A stretch of DNA of 43,665 nucleotides from Oscillospiraceae bacterium. Its GTDB lineage: Bacteria; Bacillota; Clostridia; Oscillospirales; Oscillospiraceae. A program made the translations under genes and the position numbers. Below are positions 15,348 to 24,171 of the stretch, one piece after another. The DNA lies in assembly GCA_017535865.1 (NCBI GenBank), contig JAFXTM010000097.1, positions 1 through 43,665 of the forward strand. Reading direction: 5' to 3'. Within the stretch, counting starts at the first letter, position 1; every line of letters starts with the position of its first letter. The notes under the pieces were generated by a model. The model made no database searches and was not told where the DNA came from. It saw only the letters and a list, made by a program, of their open reading frames with translations.

Positions 15348-16454
15348 TCAGGATGCGGCGCGCATGGAGAGAAAGGCGTTGATGAAACCGTCGAGATCCC
15401 CGTCCATCACGTTCTGGATATTGCCGTTTTCGTATTCGGTGCGGTGGTCCTTGACCAACTGATAGGGCATGAACACATAGGAGCGGATCTGGCTGCCCCA
15501 CTCGATCTTCATCTGGACGCCCTTGATGTCGCTGATCTTTTCCAGGTGCTCACGCTCCTTGATCTCAGCCAGGCGCGCGCGGAGCATGTTCTTGCAGTTC
15601 TCGAGGTTCTGGAAGTGGCTTCGCTCCACCTGACTCGACACCACGATCCCGGTGGGGATATGGGTCAGACGCACCGCCGAGGAGGTCTTGTTGACCTTCT
15701 GGCCGCCGGCGCCTGAGGAGCGGTAGACGTCCATCTTGATATCCTCGTCGCGCAGCTCGATCTCGTTGTCGTTGGAGATCTCGGGCATGACCTCGACCGC
15801 CGCGAAGGAGGTGTGCCGCCGGCCGGCTGCGTCGAAGGGGGAGACCCGGACCAGGCGGTGGATACCGTGCTCGCTCTTGAGGAAGCCGTAAGCGTTCTCG
15901 CCCTCGATCATGATCGTGGCGCTCTTGAGCCCGGCCTCGTCGCCGTCCAGATAGTCCATGACCTTCACCTTGTAGCCGTGACGGTCGGCCCACATGTTGT
16001 ACATACGGTAGAGCATGGAGGCCCAGTCCTGCGCCTCGGTCCCGCCGGCGCCGGCGTGGAAGGTGAGGATGGCGTTATTGGCGTCGTATTCCCCGGTGAG
16101 AAGCGTGCTTAGGCGCGTGGCTTCCACCTTTTCGGAGAAAGCCTTGAACTCGCTCTGCAGTTCGGGCAGCATGGAGTCGTCGCCCTCTTCGATGGCCATC
16201 TCGCACATGACGAGCATATCGTCCCAAGCGGCGCAGAGCTTTTCATAGTTTTCCACCTTGCTCTTGAGCGCCTTCAAACGCTTTTGCACGCGCTGGGAAT
16301 TCTCCACGTCGTTCCAAAAGCCGTCGCGCTCGCTGGCGGCCTCGAGCTCCTCGATTTCTTTCTGCGCAGCTTCCAGCTTCAGCGCGCCGCGCAGCACCTC
16401 CAGATCAGGTTTGGCGGCGTTCAGTTTGGCCTTGTATTCTTCAAATTCGAGCAT
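15348..16454 (-). CDS. prfB: Peptide chain release factor 2, without programmed frameshift
   Basis: A 368-residue RF2 that ends translation at UGA and UAA. The GGQ loop is SSGAGGQKVNK; the tripeptide reading SPF (in VRVSPFDAAGRRHTSFA) marks RF2 rather than RF1. In many bacteria the prfB frame is broken by an in-frame UGA near codon 25 after VLRG; here the matching region reads VLRGALKLEAA and is open without a shift, so the autoregulatory frameshift is absent. AGGAG sits 9 nt before the ATG. It has its own promoter and a leader hairpin. Confidence 0.96.
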   Translation of the reverse strand: MLEFEEYKAKLNAAKPDLEVLRGALKLEAAQKEIEELEAASERDGFWNDVENSQRVQKRLKALKSKVENYEKLCAAWDDMLVMCEMAIEEGDDSMLPELQSEFKAFSEKVEATRLSTLLTGEYDANNAILTFHAGAGGTEAQDWASMLYRMYNMWADRHGYKVKVMDYLDGDEAGLKSATIMIEGENAYGFLKSEHGIHRLVRVSPFDAAGRRHTSFAAVEVMPEISNDNEIELRDEDIKMDVYRSSGAGGQKVNKTSSAVRLTHIPTGIVVSSQVERSHFQNLENCKNMLRARLAEIKEREHLEKISDIKGVQMKIEWGSQIRSYVFMPYQLVKDHRTEYENGNIQNVMDGDLDGFINAFLSMRAAS

Positions 16455-16502
16455 ATTTCCGTACTCCTCGGCAGATTCTTTTCAGACAGCATCATGAGCA
16501 TC

Positions 16503-16527
16503 CGGCAAAACAGCCGTGGTTTTGCCG
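16503..16527 (-). other. Hairpin in the prfB leader
   Basis: A 9-bp perfect stem CGGCAAAAC/GTTTTGCCG with a 7-nt loop lies between the prfB promoter and its ribosome binding site. No T run follows, so it is not a simple attenuator. Function unknown. Confidence 0.5.
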
Positions 16528-16537
16528 TTAGATAATC

Positions 16538-16566
16538 ATTATAAACAAAAAAGCGCCGCTTGTAAA
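16538..16566 (-). promoter_or_regulatory. Sigma-A promoter of prfB
   Basis: Read on minus: TTTACA, 17-nt spacer, perfect TATAAT. The leader would be about 77 nt. Confidence 0.8.
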
Positions 16567-16613
16567 TCGCTTTTTTTATCGCCATTTTTTTGGGAGAAAA
16601 ACCGCGCGGACCC

Positions 16614-16642
16614 TTTTCAAGCTACGGGTGATGTGTTACAAT
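16614..16642 (+). promoter_or_regulatory. Probable promoter of prs-pth
   Basis: TTTTCA, 17-nt spacer, TACAAT. The -35 is weak; leader about 75 nt. Confidence 0.5.
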
Positions 16643-16723
16643 GATAAACGTGAAAGACTGAGTTTTCAGAAACCGGCATACAGAAACAAGAATCAGGGAA
16701 TTAACGGAGGATAAAGAAAATAC

Positions 16724-17734
16724 ATGATTGCACACGGCAAAGAGATCCGGGTGTTCACCGGCAATTCCAACCCCGCCTTGGCGCAGAGCATCTGCCAAGA
16801 GCTGTACATGAGCCTGGGGAACGCGTCCGTCTCGCAGTTTGCGGACGGCGAATGCTCCATTTCCGTATTTGAACCCGTCCGGGGCAAGGACGTGTTTATC
16901 GTCCAGTCCACCTGCAAATCTCCCGCCCGTGAAAAGAAGTCGGAGTCGGACAACAATTTTGAGACCGTCAACGACAATCTGATGGAACTGCTCATCATGA
17001 TCGACGCGATGCGCCGCGCCTCCGCGGGCCGTATCACCGCCGTCATCCCCTATTTCGGCTACGCCCGGCAGGACCGCAAGGCCAAGAGCCGCGATCCCAT
17101 CTCTGCCAAGCTTGTCGCGAACCTCATCACGGCCGCCGGCGCCGACCGCGTCCTGACCATGGACCTGCACGCCGCGCAGATCCAGGGTTTCTTTGATATC
17201 CCGGTTGACAATCTCATGGGCGGCAACCTCTTCGTCAAGCACTATCAGCGCCGCTTCGGCAAGGGCAACGAGGACGTGATGGTCGTCTCGCCCGACGTGG
17301 GCAGCACCGCACGCGCCCGTGCCTTTTCCATGAAGCTCGGCCTCAACATGGCTATCGTCGACAAGCGCCGTGAGCGCGCCAACCAGTCCGAGGTCATGAA
17401 CATCATCGGCAACGTCGAGGGCAAGACCTGTATCCTGCTCGACGATATCGTGGACACCGCGGGTTCTCTCTGCGGGGCCGCCAAGGCCATCAAGGAGATC
17501 GGCGGCGCCAGGGAGGTCTACGCCTGCGCCACGCACGGCGTGCTCTCCGGCCCGGCTATCGAGCGCATCCAGGACAGCTGCATCCAGGAGCTGCTCTTCC
17601 TCGACACGATCCCCTATCCCGCCGACAAGCCGCCCTGCGAAAAGATCCAGTATCTGACCACGGCCTCCGTGTTTGCCGAGGCGATCCGCCGCATTTACGA
17701 AGAAGTCTCCATCGCGAACATGTTCGAGAACTGA
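16724..17734 (+). CDS. prs: Ribose-phosphate diphosphokinase with a short insertion
   Basis: A 336-residue PRPP synthetase that makes PRPP from ribose-5-phosphate and ATP for nucleotide, His and Trp synthesis. Recognised blocks: FADGECSI, YFGYARQDRKAKSRDPI, DLHAAQIQGFFDIPVDN and the PRPP loop ILLDDIVDTAGSL. The usual STxxPVNDNLMELL segment is interrupted here: after QSTC (61-64) about 16 extra residues (KSPAREKKSESDNNFE) precede TVNDNLMELL, a charged surface insertion. GGAGG lies 13 nt before the ATG, a rather long spacing. pth starts one base after the stop, so the two genes form an operon. Confidence 0.95.
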   Translation: MIAHGKEIRVFTGNSNPALAQSICQELYMSLGNASVSQFADGECSISVFEPVRGKDVFIVQSTCKSPAREKKSESDNNFETVNDNLMELLIMIDAMRRASAGRITAVIPYFGYARQDRKAKSRDPISAKLVANLITAAGADRVLTMDLHAAQIQGFFDIPVDNLMGGNLFVKHYQRRFGKGNEDVMVVSPDVGSTARARAFSMKLGLNMAIVDKRRERANQSEVMNIIGNVEGKTCILLDDIVDTAGSLCGAAKAIKEIGGAREVYACATHGVLSGPAIERIQDSCIQELLFLDTIPYPADKPPCEKIQYLTTASVFAEAIRRIYEEVSIANMFEN

Positions 17735-17735
17735 C

Positions 17736-18326
17736 ATGATTTTTTCCAAGCCCTCGGGCGTGACCTGGCTGGTGGTCTTCCTCGGCAATCCCGGGCTCAA
17801 ATACGAGGGGACGCGGCACAACGCCGGCTTTATGACGGCCGACGCCTTCGCGAAGGCCCATGATCTGAATATCAACCGCGCCCGCTTCCGCGCTCTGACC
17901 GCGACCTGCGAGCTGGGAGGGGAGAAGCTGCTGCTGATGAAGCCGCAGACCTATATGAACCTCTCCGGCGAGGCGGCGGCTCAGGCGGTCCGCTTCTATA
18001 AGATCCCGCCGCAGCACGTGCTGGTGGTCTCGGATGAGGCGGCGCTGCCGATCGGAAAGATCCGCATCCGCACCCGCGGTTCGGCCGGCGGGCACAACGG
18101 CCTCAAAAACCTGATCGCCTGTCTGGGGACCGAGGATTTCCCCCGGATCCGGCTGGGCGTGGGCGCCCCGCCCCATCCGGACTACGACATGATGGACTGG
18201 GTGCTCTCCAGCTTCAAAAACCAGGACGCCGAGGACATAGCGAAGGCGGCGGAGCGCGCGGCCGAAGCGGTCGAGTGCTTCATTCTCCACGGCCCGGAGA
18301 AGGCCATGAATCTTTACAACGGCTGA
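17736..18326 (+). CDS. pth: Peptidyl-tRNA hydrolase
   Basis: A 196-residue Pth that frees tRNA from stalled peptidyl-tRNA. Catalytic residues of the family are present: Asn in GNPG, His in TRHNAGF, Asp in SDEAALPIGKIRIR, and the SAGGHNGLKNLI block. The open frame starts at 17673 inside prs; ATG 17736, one base after the prs stop, is the sensible start, though its first 10 residues (IFSKPSGVTW) are an unusual extension before VVFLGNPG. It is coupled to prs. Confidence 0.94.
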   Translation: MIFSKPSGVTWLVVFLGNPGLKYEGTRHNAGFMTADAFAKAHDLNINRARFRALTATCELGGEKLLLMKPQTYMNLSGEAAAQAVRFYKIPPQHVLVVSDEAALPIGKIRIRTRGSAGGHNGLKNLIACLGTEDFPRIRLGVGAPPHPDYDMMDWVLSSFKNQDAEDIAKAAERAAEAVECFILHGPEKAMNLYNG

Positions 18327-18393
18327 ACCCTTTTTCGTACGTTTGCGGGGAACCCCGCCGGAATACAAAAATATTTAGAAGAGGAGGCTGCAT

Positions 18394-19587
18394 ATGAAGA
18401 AAAGCTGTATAGCGATGCTTCTTGCAGGCGGACAGGGCTCCCGTCTTTACGCCCTGACGCAAAACGTGGCAAAGCCCAGCGTACCCTTTGGCGGAAAGTA
18501 TCGTATCATCGACTTTCCGCTGTCCAACTGCGCAAACTCCGGGATCGACACCGTCGGTGTCCTGACCCAATACAGACCCCTTCAGCTCAACAGCTACATC
18601 GGCAACGGCCAGCCCTGGGATCTGGATTCCTCCGACGGCGGCGTCTATATCCTGCCGCCCTACCTCGGCGCGGGGGAAAAGGGCTCCTGGTTCACCGGCA
18701 CCGCCAACGCGATCTACCAAAACCTCGGCTTCATCGAGAACTATGATCCCGAGAACGTCCTGATCCTCTCCGGCGACCACATTTACAAGATGGACTACGC
18801 CAAGATGCTCAAGGAGCATCTGGAAAAAGATGCGGCGCTCACCATCGCCGTGCAGCAGGTCTCCATGGAAGAGGCCACCCGCATGGGCATCCTCAATCCC
18901 GGCCCCGACGGCTATGTGGAGCAGTTTGAGGAGAAGCCCAAGCATCCGAAGAGCGACCTGGCCTCGATGGGCATTTACATCTTCAACTGGCCGAAGCTGC
19001 GCCAGGCCCTGATCGAGGACGAAAACGACCCGAACTCCCACAAGGACTTCGGCAAGGACATCATTCCCAAGATGCTCGCCGCAGGCGAGAAGATATGGCC
19101 CTATCGCTTCGAGGGATATTGGCGTGACGTCGGCACCATCACCTCCCTCTGGGACGCGAACATGGACATGCTCTCGACCACGCTCATCAACCTCTACGAT
19201 CCCGAGTGGCCCATCGCGGCGCGCAGCCCGGTCTGCCCGCCCCATTACGCCGGCCCCTCCGCACAGATCAATCATTCCATCATCACCGAGGGCTGTGAGG
19301 TCTATGGCCATGTCGAAAACTCGGTGCTCTCTCCCGAGGTCGTCGTGGAGCCGGGCGCCAAGGTTCTGTACAGCGTGCTGATGCCCGGCGCCGTCGTCAA
19401 AAAGGGCGCCGTGGTCGAATACGCCATCGTGGGCGAGCACACCGTCATCGAGGAGGACGCCCATGTGGGCGGCGCTCCCGACGGCACGGATGCCTGGGGC
19501 GTCGCCACCTGCGGCCCCGACATCACCATCCGCAGCGGCGCCGTGGTCCCGGCCGGGGCCATGATCTACACGGGCGAGGAGGTTTGA
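18394..19587 (+). CDS. glgC: Glucose-1-phosphate adenylyltransferase catalytic subunit
   Basis: A 397-residue ADP-glucose pyrophosphorylase. The nucleotide loop is [14 protein letters not shown] (9-22), followed by [38 protein letters not shown], and a C-terminal left-handed beta-helix of hexapeptide repeats. It makes ADP-glucose from glucose-1-phosphate and ATP for glycogen. GAGGAGG sits just before the ATG. glgD follows 3 nt after the stop. A small GC stem (18346-18359) separates it from pth; no clear promoter was found in the 67-nt gap. Confidence 0.96.
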   Translation: MKKSCIAMLLAGGQGSRLYALTQNVAKPSVPFGGKYRIIDFPLSNCANSGIDTVGVLTQYRPLQLNSYIGNGQPWDLDSSDGGVYILPPYLGAGEKGSWFTGTANAIYQNLGFIENYDPENVLILSGDHIYKMDYAKMLKEHLEKDAALTIAVQQVSMEEATRMGILNPGPDGYVEQFEEKPKHPKSDLASMGIYIFNWPKLRQALIEDENDPNSHKDFGKDIIPKMLAAGEKIWPYRFEGYWRDVGTITSLWDANMDMLSTTLINLYDPEWPIAARSPVCPPHYAGPSAQINHSIITEGCEVYGHVENSVLSPEVVVEPGAKVLYSVLMPGAVVKKGAVVEYAIVGEHTVIEEDAHVGGAPDGTDAWGVATCGPDITIRSGAVVPAGAMIYTGEEV

Positions 19588-19590
19588 GCC

Positions 19591-20697
19591 ATGAGAAACT
19601 ATCAGGGTATTATCTTTGCCTATCGTGAGGAGCCTGAACTGCGCGAACTGACCGCGAACCGCACGGCTGCCTCGCTGCCCTTCTGCGGGCGTTACCGCCT
19701 GATCGACTTCCCGCTCTCGTCCCTGCGCAACGCCGGCGTTCTGGATGTGGGCGTCATCATGCAGCGCGACTATCAGTCCCTGCTGGACCACATCGGCAGC
19801 GGCAAGGCCTGGGACATGGCCCTGCGCAGCGGCGGCCTGCGCATGCTGCCCCCCTTCGGTCTGCCCCAGTACCACAACGGCAACTACAACGGCACCATGG
19901 AAGCGCTGAACGCAGTCGGCGCCTATCTGCGTGACAACAGCGCCGAAAACGTGATCATGATGCTGGGCAACACCGCCGCCAACGTCGACCTCTCCGCGGC
20001 CATTCGCCGCTATGAGGAGTCCGGCGCCGAGGCGCTGGCCATCTGTATGGACCACATCCCCATGGGTGTGCACCACCGCTACCTGACGGACGGCGAGGGC
20101 TTTGTGACCGGGTTGAGTCTCTACCGCCACGGCGAGGGCGAGGGCTTCCCCTCCATGGAGGCCTACATCTTCCGCAAGGACGTCCTGCTGAACCTGATGG
20201 ACCTCTGCCGCGCCAACAACCAGTATCTGTTCCACCGCGACGCCATTACCCGCTTCCTCAACGACGGCGGCAGGATGGCCGTCTATGTGCACGAGGGCTA
20301 TGCCAACAGCGTGCGCAGCGTGGAGGAGTATTACGACATCAGCCGCGACATGCTCAAGCCCGAGATCCGGCACCAGCTTTTCTGCCGCCCGGTGCGCGCC
20401 AAGACGCACGAGGACGTGAGCACCTACTACGGCGAGAACTCCCGCTCGGTCAACAGCCTGGTGGGCGACAACTGCATCATCGAGGGCGACGTGGAGAACT
20501 GCATCATCTTCTCCGGCGTCCATGTAGCGGCCGGCGCGAGACTGCGCGACTGCATCATCATGAAGGGCTGCGAGGTCGGCGCCGGCGTGGAGCTGAACTG
20601 CGTGATCGCCGACAAGGCCTGCAAATTCTCCCCCGGTTCCGTACTGGTCGGCAGCCCGAAGCTGCCCACCGTCGTGCCCAAGGGGACCGAGATCTAA
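19591..20697 (+). CDS. glgD: GlgD, regulatory-type ADP-glucose pyrophosphorylase subunit
   Basis: A 368-residue paralogue of GlgC. The nucleotide-loop GGxGxRL is replaced by FAYREEPELRELTANRTAAS, so it is probably not catalytic, but the CGRYRLIDFPLSSLRNAG block and the C-terminal beta-helix (DNCIIEGDVENCIIFSGVHV) are kept. In Firmicutes GlgC and GlgD form a hetero-oligomer with changed activity. It is 3 nt after glgC and ends in a strong terminator. Confidence 0.94.
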   Translation: MRNYQGIIFAYREEPELRELTANRTAASLPFCGRYRLIDFPLSSLRNAGVLDVGVIMQRDYQSLLDHIGSGKAWDMALRSGGLRMLPPFGLPQYHNGNYNGTMEALNAVGAYLRDNSAENVIMMLGNTAANVDLSAAIRRYEESGAEALAICMDHIPMGVHHRYLTDGEGFVTGLSLYRHGEGEGFPSMEAYIFRKDVLLNLMDLCRANNQYLFHRDAITRFLNDGGRMAVYVHEGYANSVRSVEEYYDISRDMLKPEIRHQLFCRPVRAKTHEDVSTYYGENSRSVNSLVGDNCIIEGDVENCIIFSGVHVAAGARLRDCIIMKGCEVGAGVELNCVIADKACKFSPGSVLVGSPKLPTVVPKGTEI

Positions 20698-20707
20698 GCG
20701 CTGTCGA

Positions 20708-20743
20708 AAGGCGGCCTGACCTTTTCAGGCCGCCTTATTCTTT
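20708..20743 (+). terminator. Terminator of glgCD
   Basis: A 12-bp stem AAGGCGGCCTGA/TCAGGCCGCCTT, loop CCTTT, then ATTCTTT. Confidence 0.88.
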
Positions 20744-20779
20744 GCGGAGGAGCGCATCGTAAAAAAGTACTTCCCGCAC

Positions 20780-20808
20780 TTGATTTCGCCGGTAATTTGC
20801 GGTATGCT
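20780..20808 (+). promoter_or_regulatory. Probable promoter of glgP
   Basis: TTGATT, 17-nt spacer, TATGCT. An alternative TTGCAT with TATATA (20822-20849) lies nearer the gene. Confidence 0.5.
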
Positions 20809-20881
20809 ATCACCCTGTCGATTGCATTCGCATTGTCAACATATATATAGAGAGAGAACGATTACGGAGGTACACCCTTAT

Positions 20882-23284
20882 ATGACTGCTGAAATTTCCC
20901 GCGACGAAGTACGCAGCGCGATCGAAGACAAGCTCTGTGCGTATTTTGCCACGACCAGCCAGGCCGCGACCAAAGACCAGGTGTTCCAGGCCTCGGCCAT
21001 GGTCATCCGCGAGATCATGAGCCGCTTCCTGGCGGCCCAGAACCCGCACCACGCCGAGAAGGAAATCCACTATATGTCCATGGAGTTCCTGATGGGCCGG
21101 AGCCTGATGAAAAACGCCTACAACCTGGGGATCGGTCCCGCCCTCTGCGGCGCGCTGAACGACTTGGGCTACAAGGCCTCGGATATTTTTGAAGAGGAGC
21201 CGGACGCCGGCCTCGGCAACGGCGGCCTCGGCCGTCTCGCTGCCTGCTATATGGACAGCATGGCCACGCTGGGCCTGGAGGCTACCGGCTATTCCATCTG
21301 CTACGAGCTCGGCATCTTCCGCCAGAAGTTCCGCGAAGGCAAACAGACCGAGGTCGCCGACAACTGGAGCATCGCGTCGCACAGCTGGCTTGTCCCCCGC
21401 ATGGAGGATGCGGTCGAGGTCCGCTTCGGCGGCCAGATCTCGCCCCACTGGGACGCCAACGGCCGCTACTACGCCGAACACACCGGCTACACCGCCGTCA
21501 CCGCGGTGCCCTGCGATATGCTGATCGCCGGTTACGGCGGCAAGGAGATCAATACCCTGCGTCTCTGGGAGGCCCACAGCACCAACGCCCTGGACATGTA
21601 TCTCTTCTCGGAGGGAGAATACGTGAAGAGCCTCGAGCAGCGCACCATGGCCGAGGTCATCACCAAGGTCCTCTACCCGGCGGACGACCACACCGAGGGC
21701 AAGCTCCTGCGCCTGAAGCAGCAGTATTTCTTTGTCTCCGCTTCCGCGCAGGACATCGTGCGCAAACACGTCCGGAAGTGGGGCGACATCCACAGCTTCG
21801 CCCAGCACCACACCATCCAGATCAACGACACCCATCCTGCCATGATCATCCCCGAACTCATGCGGATTTTCATGGACGGATACGGCCTCGGCTGGGATGA
21901 GAGCTGGGAGATCGTGCGCAAGAGCGTCGCCTACACCAACCACACCGTCATGAGCGAAGCGCTTGAAAAATGGCCCCAGGAGCTGGTGCAGCAGCTGCTG
22001 CCGCGCCTCTGGGAGATCATGTGTGAAATCAACCGCCGCTGGTGCGACTATCTGATCGCGAGCTTCGGCCACGGCGATGCGCGCGTGGGCCGCAACCTGG
22101 TGATCGCCAACGGCAAGGTGCACATGGCAAACCTGTGTCTGGCCACCTGCTACAAGGTCAACGGCGTTTCCCGCCTGCACGGCGAGATCCTGAAGGACGA
22201 TCTCTTCCACGACATCTACACGCTGCGCCCCGAGCGCTTCACCCATGTGACCAACGGCATCGATCACCGCCGCTGGCTCGCGCAGATCAACCCCGGTCTG
22301 CACGAACTCGTCGCTGAGTGCCTGGGCGGCGACGAGTATCTGGTCCGGCCCGAGGAGCTGATCCGCTTCAAGGACTTCGCCGACGACAGCGAGGTCCGCG
22401 CCCGCATGAACGCGATCAAAAAGCAGAACAAAGAGCGGCTGGCCGCTTTTGCCATGCGCAACGACGGCTTCGCCCTGAACACCGAGGCTCTGATCGACGT
22501 GCAGGTCAAGCGCCTGCATGAGTATAAGCGTCAGCTCCTTTGCGCGATGCGCATCGCCTCTCTGCAGCTGCAGCTGCACGATGACCCCAATATGGACTTT
22601 GCTCCGCGCAGCTTCGTGTTCGGCGCGAAGGCCGCCGCGGGTTACCGCGTCGCCAAGCGCATCATCGAGCTGCTGCTGTCGATGATGGAAGACATCAACA
22701 ACGACCCCGTCTGCAAGGACAGGCTGCAGCTCCTCTTTGTGGAGAATTACCGCGTCTCCGCGGCTGAGGCCATCGTGCCCGCCGCCCAGATCTCCGAGCA
22801 GATCTCTACGGCCGGCAAGGAGGCATCCGGCACCGGCTGCATGAAGCTGATGATGAACGGCGCCGTGACGATCGGCACGCTCGACGGCGCGAACGTCGAG
22901 ATGTACGAGCGGCTGGGCGACGAGAACATGTTCCTCTTCGGCCTGCATACCGACGAGATCGCCCGCATTCGGAAGCAGGGTTACGATCCTTTCTCCGCTT
23001 CCCGCGCCGACGGGGAGATCCAGCGCGTCCTGGACCGCTTCTCACAGGGCTTCTCCGACGGCAAGAGCTACTCCGATCTGGTTTCCGGCCTGCTTTACGG
23101 AGGCGACCCCTACATGGTCATCGCCGACTACCGCGCCTATGCCGACTGCCAGAGCAGGCTGTACGCGCGCATCGCGGACGATGAGGAGCGCGCGCGGATC
23201 GCCATCGTGAACACGGCTGAGAGCGGCTACTTTGCCGCTGACCGCGCGATCATGGAGTACGCGAAGAACATCTGGAAAGTATGA
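20882..23284 (+). CDS. glgP: Glycogen/maltodextrin phosphorylase
   Basis: An 800-residue GT35 phosphorylase that releases glucose-1-phosphate from alpha-1,4-glucan using PLP. Key blocks: IHYMSMEFLMGRSL, EPDAGLGNGGLGRLAACY, QINDTHPAM, VTNGIDHRRWL, VQVKRLHEYKRQLL and the PLP-lysine region GTGCMKLMMNGAVTIGTLDGANVE; a Cys stands where most family members have Asn (GTGNMK). I chose the ATG at 20882 (GGAGG 11 nt upstream); the upstream extension lies over the promoter. The next gene overlaps its stop (ATGA). Confidence 0.96.
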   Translation: MTAEISRDEVRSAIEDKLCAYFATTSQAATKDQVFQASAMVIREIMSRFLAAQNPHHAEKEIHYMSMEFLMGRSLMKNAYNLGIGPALCGALNDLGYKASDIFEEEPDAGLGNGGLGRLAACYMDSMATLGLEATGYSICYELGIFRQKFREGKQTEVADNWSIASHSWLVPRMEDAVEVRFGGQISPHWDANGRYYAEHTGYTAVTAVPCDMLIAGYGGKEINTLRLWEAHSTNALDMYLFSEGEYVKSLEQRTMAEVITKVLYPADDHTEGKLLRLKQQYFFVSASAQDIVRKHVRKWGDIHSFAQHHTIQINDTHPAMIIPELMRIFMDGYGLGWDESWEIVRKSVAYTNHTVMSEALEKWPQELVQQLLPRLWEIMCEINRRWCDYLIASFGHGDARVGRNLVIANGKVHMANLCLATCYKVNGVSRLHGEILKDDLFHDIYTLRPERFTHVTNGIDHRRWLAQINPGLHELVAECLGGDEYLVRPEELIRFKDFADDSEVRARMNAIKKQNKERLAAFAMRNDGFALNTEALIDVQVKRLHEYKRQLLCAMRIASLQLQLHDDPNMDFAPRSFVFGAKAAAGYRVAKRIIELLLSMMEDINNDPVCKDRLQLLFVENYRVSAAEAIVPAAQISEQISTAGKEASGTGCMKLMMNGAVTIGTLDGANVEMYERLGDENMFLFGLHTDEIARIRKQGYDPFSASRADGEIQRVLDRFSQGFSDGKSYSDLVSGLLYGGDPYMVIADYRAYADCQSRLYARIADDEERARIAIVNTAESGYFAADRAIMEYAKNIWKV

Positions 23285-24171
23285 AACGCACCGTCACCGT
23301 AATCGGCGGGGCTAATGTTGACATCGGCGGCCGCTCTGCGGCCGCCCTTGCTCTGCGCGATTCCAACCCCGGCTTCGTCAGCCAGCGCTACGGCGGCGTC
23401 GGGCGCAACATCGCCCACGATCTCTGCCTGCTGGGCGAACGCGTGCGTTTCATCACCGCCCTCGGCGGCGACCTGTACGGCGCCGGCCTGCGCGAGCACT
23501 GCCGCGCGCTGGGGATGGACCTTGCCCATGCGCTGATCCTGCCGGACGAGCGCAGCTCCAGCTATCTCTACGTAACCGACGAAAACGGGGACATGCTTGT
23601 CGGCATTTCCGATATGGAGATCACGCGCCGCCTGAGCCCAGCGGCGCTCGCGGGCGCGCTGGACGCGATCAACGCCTCCGACGCCGTGGTCGTGGACGCA
23701 AACCTCGAAGAGGAGACCCTTGCCTGGCTCGCGGAGCGCTGCGCCGTGCCGCTCTACGCCGACCCCGTCTCGACCGCAAAGGCGCCCCGCCTGCGGCCGC
23801 TGCTCGGGAAGCTGCGCGCGCTCAAGCCCAACGCGCTCGAGGCCGCGGCCCTGACCGGGGAGGCCGAGCCGGAGGCGGCGCTGGACGCATTGGTCCGCTG
23901 CGGCGCAGAGCGCGTGTTTCTCAGTCTCGGCAGCCGCGGCATGCTGGCGGCGGAAGGGGAGACACGCCTCGCGTTCCCCTGCGAGCCGATGCCGATCGTC
24001 AACACCACCGGCGCGGGCGACGCCGCCCTCGCGGCGCTCGTCTGGATGGATCTGCGGGGTCGGAGCCTCGCGGACTGTGCCAGGGCCGCCCTGCACGCCG
24101 GAGCCGTTACGAGCGCCTGCGAGGAGGCCAACCAACCGGACCTGGCGAAACAGATGGAGAGTTTTGTATGA
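23281..24171 (+). CDS. PfkB-family sugar kinase, pseudouridine kinase-like
   Basis: A 296-residue ribokinase-family enzyme. The N-terminus GGANVDIGGRSAAALALRDSNPG plus GGVGRNIAHDLCLLG resembles pseudouridine kinase (PsuK/YeiC), which phosphorylates pseudouridine. The catalytic anion hole is NTTGAGDAALAAL near residues 241-253. No psuG glycosidase gene is adjacent. Its ATG overlaps the glgP stop by 4 nt and its own stop overlaps the next start, so it is translated from the glgP message, an odd partner for glycogen breakdown. Another sugar or nucleoside substrate is possible. Confidence 0.85.
   Translation: MKRTVTVIGGANVDIGGRSAAALALRDSNPGFVSQRYGGVGRNIAHDLCLLGERVRFITALGGDLYGAGLREHCRALGMDLAHALILPDERSSSYLYVTDENGDMLVGISDMEITRRLSPAALAGALDAINASDAVVVDANLEEETLAWLAERCAVPLYADPVSTAKAPRLRPLLGKLRALKPNALEAAALTGEAEPEAALDALVRCGAERVFLSLGSRGMLAAEGETRLAFPCEPMPIVNTTGAGDAALAALVWMDLRGRSLADCARAALHAGAVTSACEEANQPDLAKQMESFV

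Noticed and set aside
18280-20523. A 747-codon open frame on the minus strand
   Set aside because: It lies opposite glgC and glgD; long antisense frames arise from codon bias in GC-rich DNA, and its composition (His, Val, Gly, Asp rich) is of that kind.
20810-22948. A 712-codon open frame on the minus strand
   Set aside because: It is opposite glgP, with no ribosome site or domain; a shadow frame.
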